Source of the DNA: Lutibacter oricola
GTDB lineage: Bacteria; Bacteroidota; Bacteroidia; Flavobacteriales; Flavobacteriaceae
Assembly (NCBI RefSeq): GCF_900106565.1
Contig: NZ_FNNJ01000002.1
Span: 572,786 to 636,785 of the forward strand
DNA length: 64,000 nucleotides
Reading direction: 5' to 3'
Both the position numbers and the translations under genes were made by a program. Positions 61,857 through 64,000 of the stretch are shown here, piece after piece (the first letter of the stretch is position 1; the number at the start of each line of letters is the position of its first letter). The notes below the pieces were generated by a model that worked only from the letters and a program-made list of their open reading frames with translations, was not told the origin of the DNA and did no database searches.

Positions 61857-62591
61857 ATGATATTAAGAGCAGAAAATATTAAAAAAAAATATGGAAGTAG
61901 ATACGTTGTAAAAGGTGTTTCTGTTGAAGTTGAACAAGGTGAAATTGTTGGTTTATTAGGTCCAAATGGAGCAGGTAAAACCACTTCTTTTTATATGATT
62001 GTTGGTATGATAAAGCCAAATGAAGGTGATATTTATTTAGACGATAAGGTTATAACAGATTTTCCTATGCATAAAAGAGCTCAGGAAGGTGTAGGTTATT
62101 TGGCACAAGAAGCTTCAGTTTTTAGAAAATTAACTGTTGAAGACAATATTATGTCTGTGCTTCAATTTACAGGCTTATCTAAAAAAGAACAAAAAGATAA
62201 ATTAGAATCTTTAATAGATGAATTTAGTTTAGGTCACGTTCGTAAAAACCGAGGAGATTTACTTTCTGGTGGAGAACGTAGAAGAACTGAAATAGCACGA
62301 GCATTAGCATCTGATCCAAAATTTATTTTATTAGATGAACCATTTGCAGGTGTAGACCCAATTGCAGTAGAAGATATACAAAGTATTGTTGCTCATTTAA
62401 AAGATAAAAACATTGGTATTCTAATTACCGATCATAATGTACAAGAAACATTGGCAATTACCGATAGAACTTACCTTATGTTTGAAGGAGGAATTCTAAA
62501 AGAAGGAACACCACAAGAATTAGCAGAAGACGAAACTGTTAGACGTGTTTATCTTGGTAAAGACTTTGAATTAAAACAAAAGAAATTTTAA
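61857..62591 (+). CDS. lptB: LPS export ABC transporter ATP-binding protein LptB
   Basis: A 244-residue ATPase that powers extraction of lipopolysaccharide from the inner membrane through LptFG. The Walker A is [12 protein letters not shown] near residues 32-43, the signature is [17 protein letters not shown], and the Walker B is [15 protein letters not shown]. The C-terminal [16 protein letters not shown] is the LptB tail. Close to kdsD and tatC, it is the last gene of an envelope operon. Confidence 0.96.
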   Translation: MILRAENIKKKYGSRYVVKGVSVEVEQGEIVGLLGPNGAGKTTSFYMIVGMIKPNEGDIYLDDKVITDFPMHKRAQEGVGYLAQEASVFRKLTVEDNIMSVLQFTGLSKKEQKDKLESLIDEFSLGHVRKNRGDLLSGGERRRTEIARALASDPKFILLDEPFAGVDPIAVEDIQSIVAHLKDKNIGILITDHNVQETLAITDRTYLMFEGGILKEGTPQELAEDETVRRVYLGKDFELKQKKF

Positions 62592-62592
62592 A

Positions 62593-64000
62593 TTAATCTT
62601 CTTTTGTCAATTCATTCATCAAAAACCCATAAATAAAAGCATTTTCTTTTATTCTTGAATTAGCCTTATTTGCTCCATAATGTCCAGTATTAGATTGTGA
62701 CCATAAAAGCACAGGATTAGTTTGTAATATATTTTCTTGCAATTTTGCCGCAAATTTATAGGAATAATAAGGAGGTACACGATTATCATCACTCCCCGTT
62801 GAAATAAGAATAGATGGATAATTGATTTTACTATCTATATTATGATATGGAGAGTATGACAGCAAGTTTTTAAACTCCTCCTCTATTTTTATTGAACCAA
62901 ATTCGTTTATGTTTGTATATACTGATCCTACTGAAGAGTTTTCGAACCTTAACATATCAAGAACACCTACATTAATAACAGCTGCTCCAAACAATTCAGG
63001 CTTTTTAATAATTGCAGAAGCAATAATCAATCCTCCATGTGAAGTACCTGTTATAGCTATCTTTCTTGGTTTTGTATAGCCTTCCTCAATCAAATATTCA
63101 GCTGCACTAGTAAAATCTAATATAGCGTTAACTTTATTCATTTTTCTACCAGCTTCTTTCCATTTTTCGCCAAATTCTCCCCCACCTCTTACATGTACAT
63201 ATGCAAATGCTCCACCATTCTCAATAAAATGTATTACTCCAGGATTATACGTAGGCTTAGCAATTCTACCATAACCTCCATATGTTTCTAAAAGAAACGG
63301 TGTATTGCTATTTTTACTTAAAGAATCTTTATAAACAATAAACATTGGTACTTGAGTACCATCATGAGAAGTAAAATTTTTTCTTAAAAATTTATAATTT
63401 TTCGCATCAAAACTAACTTCAACCTTTCCTAAATAATCAAATTTATAATTTTCTAAATCTAATTGACACAACACAGGAGGAACCGTGTATGATGTTAATT
63501 TAAAATAAAACTCATTCGTTTCTTCGGCAAATTTCATTCCATCTATACTTAGCCCTTCTGGCGTAACAACTTCGCCTAATACTTTTCCAGAATAATCTAC
63601 AACTGCTATTATTGAAGATTTATTTGATTGATATGAAATTACCATTTTATCTTCTAAAAACTCAAATTCAGAAAAAACTGCTCCCTTATAAATGGGAGTA
63701 ATTAGTTTCCATTTCTTAGGCTGATCTAAAGGAAAAGAAATGATGTATTTTTTATCTTTTATTTTTGCTAGTGCATAAACTGTATCAGATTTAAAACGAA
63801 CAATATCTAAGTTATACTTAATATCTTTAAATAAAGGTTTAAAATCTGTATTTGAACCTTTTGGATCTAGATAATAGAAACTAAATTTTTTATCAAATCT
63901 ATTTGATTTTTTAATTATAAATAGGTTTTGATTTGGAGTGCCATAGAGATTTAAACCCTCATTTTCATTATTCGTATTTTTAACAATCAAATCTTCAGAT
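62593..64000 (-). CDS. Prolyl oligopeptidase-family serine peptidase (N-terminus beyond window)
   Basis: The last ~469 codons of an S9-family enzyme; the frame is open up to the window edge, so the first ~230 residues of a typical 700-residue protein are missing. The visible part holds the end of the beta-propeller and the alpha/beta-hydrolase domain. The nucleophile Ser is in TGTSHGGLIIA, the Asp in STGSDDNRVPPYYSYKF and the His in SNTGHYGANK. NGGAFAYVHVRGGGEFGEKW is the S9A signature. It cleaves proline-containing short peptides. Whether it has a signal cannot be seen. Confidence 0.93.
   Translation of the reverse strand, partial: SEDLIVKNTNNENEGLNLYGTPNQNLFIIKKSNRFDKKFSFYYLDPKGSNTDFKPLFKDIKYNLDIVRFKSDTVYALAKIKDKKYIISFPLDQPKKWKLITPIYKGAVFSEFEFLEDKMVISYQSNKSSIIAVVDYSGKVLGEVVTPEGLSIDGMKFAEETNEFYFKLTSYTVPPVLCQLDLENYKFDYLGKVEVSFDAKNYKFLRKNFTSHDGTQVPMFIVYKDSLSKNSNTPFLLETYGGYGRIAKPTYNPGVIHFIENGGAFAYVHVRGGGEFGEKWKEAGRKMNKVNAILDFTSAAEYLIEEGYTKPRKIAITGTSHGGLIIASAIIKKPELFGAAVINVGVLDMLRFENSSVGSVYTNINEFGSIKIEEEFKNLLSYSPYHNIDSKINYPSILISTGSDDNRVPPYYSYKFAAKLQENILQTNPVLLWSQSNTGHYGANKANSRIKENAFIYGFLMNELTKED

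Noticed and set aside
1-64000. CRISPR array, insertion sequence, prophage, rRNA operon or restriction system
   Set aside because: No regularly spaced direct repeats, transposase, phage structural, rRNA or restriction/modification signatures were found on reading both strands.

Overview
The window is a stretch of AT-rich chromosome from a member of the Bacteroidetes, almost certainly a marine or environmental Flavobacteriaceae. The evidence is the gene content: PorX (the PglZ-domain response regulator of type IX secretion), an LpxC-FabZ fusion, a second LpxD-like acyltransferase beside efp and sucD, an Oar-like TonB receptor, a split transketolase and DUF6495/DUF4258 proteins. The expression signals agree: the promoters carry the TAnnTTTG element and there are no Shine-Dalgarno leaders. 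I cannot name the genus. Nearly all genes are intact, closely packed and housekeeping in character.

Layout. 1-4.5 kb: the start of an ECF sigma factor, a PrsW-like membrane protease, an EamA exporter, a small membrane protein and a glycosyltransferase. 4.5-6.8 kb is the least gene-dense part. It holds three ~70-bp structured repeats around a CAP-domain lipoprotein, then a TTG-start MarR regulator with direct-repeat operator candidates. 6.7-8.3 kb: a NifX/COG1433 protein, a cytochrome c lipoprotein and a DUF2202 lipoprotein. 8.4-16 kb: typA, a peroxiredoxin, glyA, fahA, a lipoprotein and ytxJ. 16-26.7 kb: clpB, a histidine phosphatase, ompW, smpB-ubiA-maf, a transketolase C-subunit, an outer-membrane protein behind a sigma-54-type promoter, an FKBP/calcium-repeat lipoprotein, an S4/methyltransferase/phosphoribosyltransferase run and aroK. 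26.7-27 kb: tRNA-Lys and tRNA-Leu behind a textbook flavobacterial promoter. 27-38.6 kb: a carboxypeptidase-regulatory-like protein, a LOG-family protein, a prohibitin-like protein, a von Willebrand-like membrane protein, fabG, sucD and the lipid A cluster (lpxD, lpxC/fabZ, lpxA, efp, second lpxD). 38.6-45.3 kb: an HD phosphohydrolase divergent from porX, then tsaE, ald, DUF4258, a TrmH methyltransferase, a sirtuin lacking zinc cysteines, and DUF6495. 45.3-52.2 kb: an Oar-like TonB receptor, rpsF-rpsR-rplI and priA. 52.3-64 kb: a di-haem peroxidase, a secreted protein with a very basic Ser/Thr/Arg tail behind a second sigma-54-type promoter, RNA and small-molecule methyltransferases, a ZIP transporter, recQ, kdsD-tatC-AhpD-like-lptB, and a truncated prolyl oligopeptidase.

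Functionally much of the window serves the envelope: lipid A synthesis (lpxD/C/A, fabZ, fabG), Kdo supply (kdsD), LPS export (lptB), Tat export, outer-membrane proteins and control of type IX secretion (porX). The rest is translation, proteostasis, redox and central metabolism. I did not find an obvious defence island, prophage, IS element or CRISPR array. The best candidates for something undescribed are the three repeats with compensatory arm changes at 4.6-5.6 kb, the two sigma-54-type promoters driving surface or secreted proteins, and the basic-tailed secreted protein.
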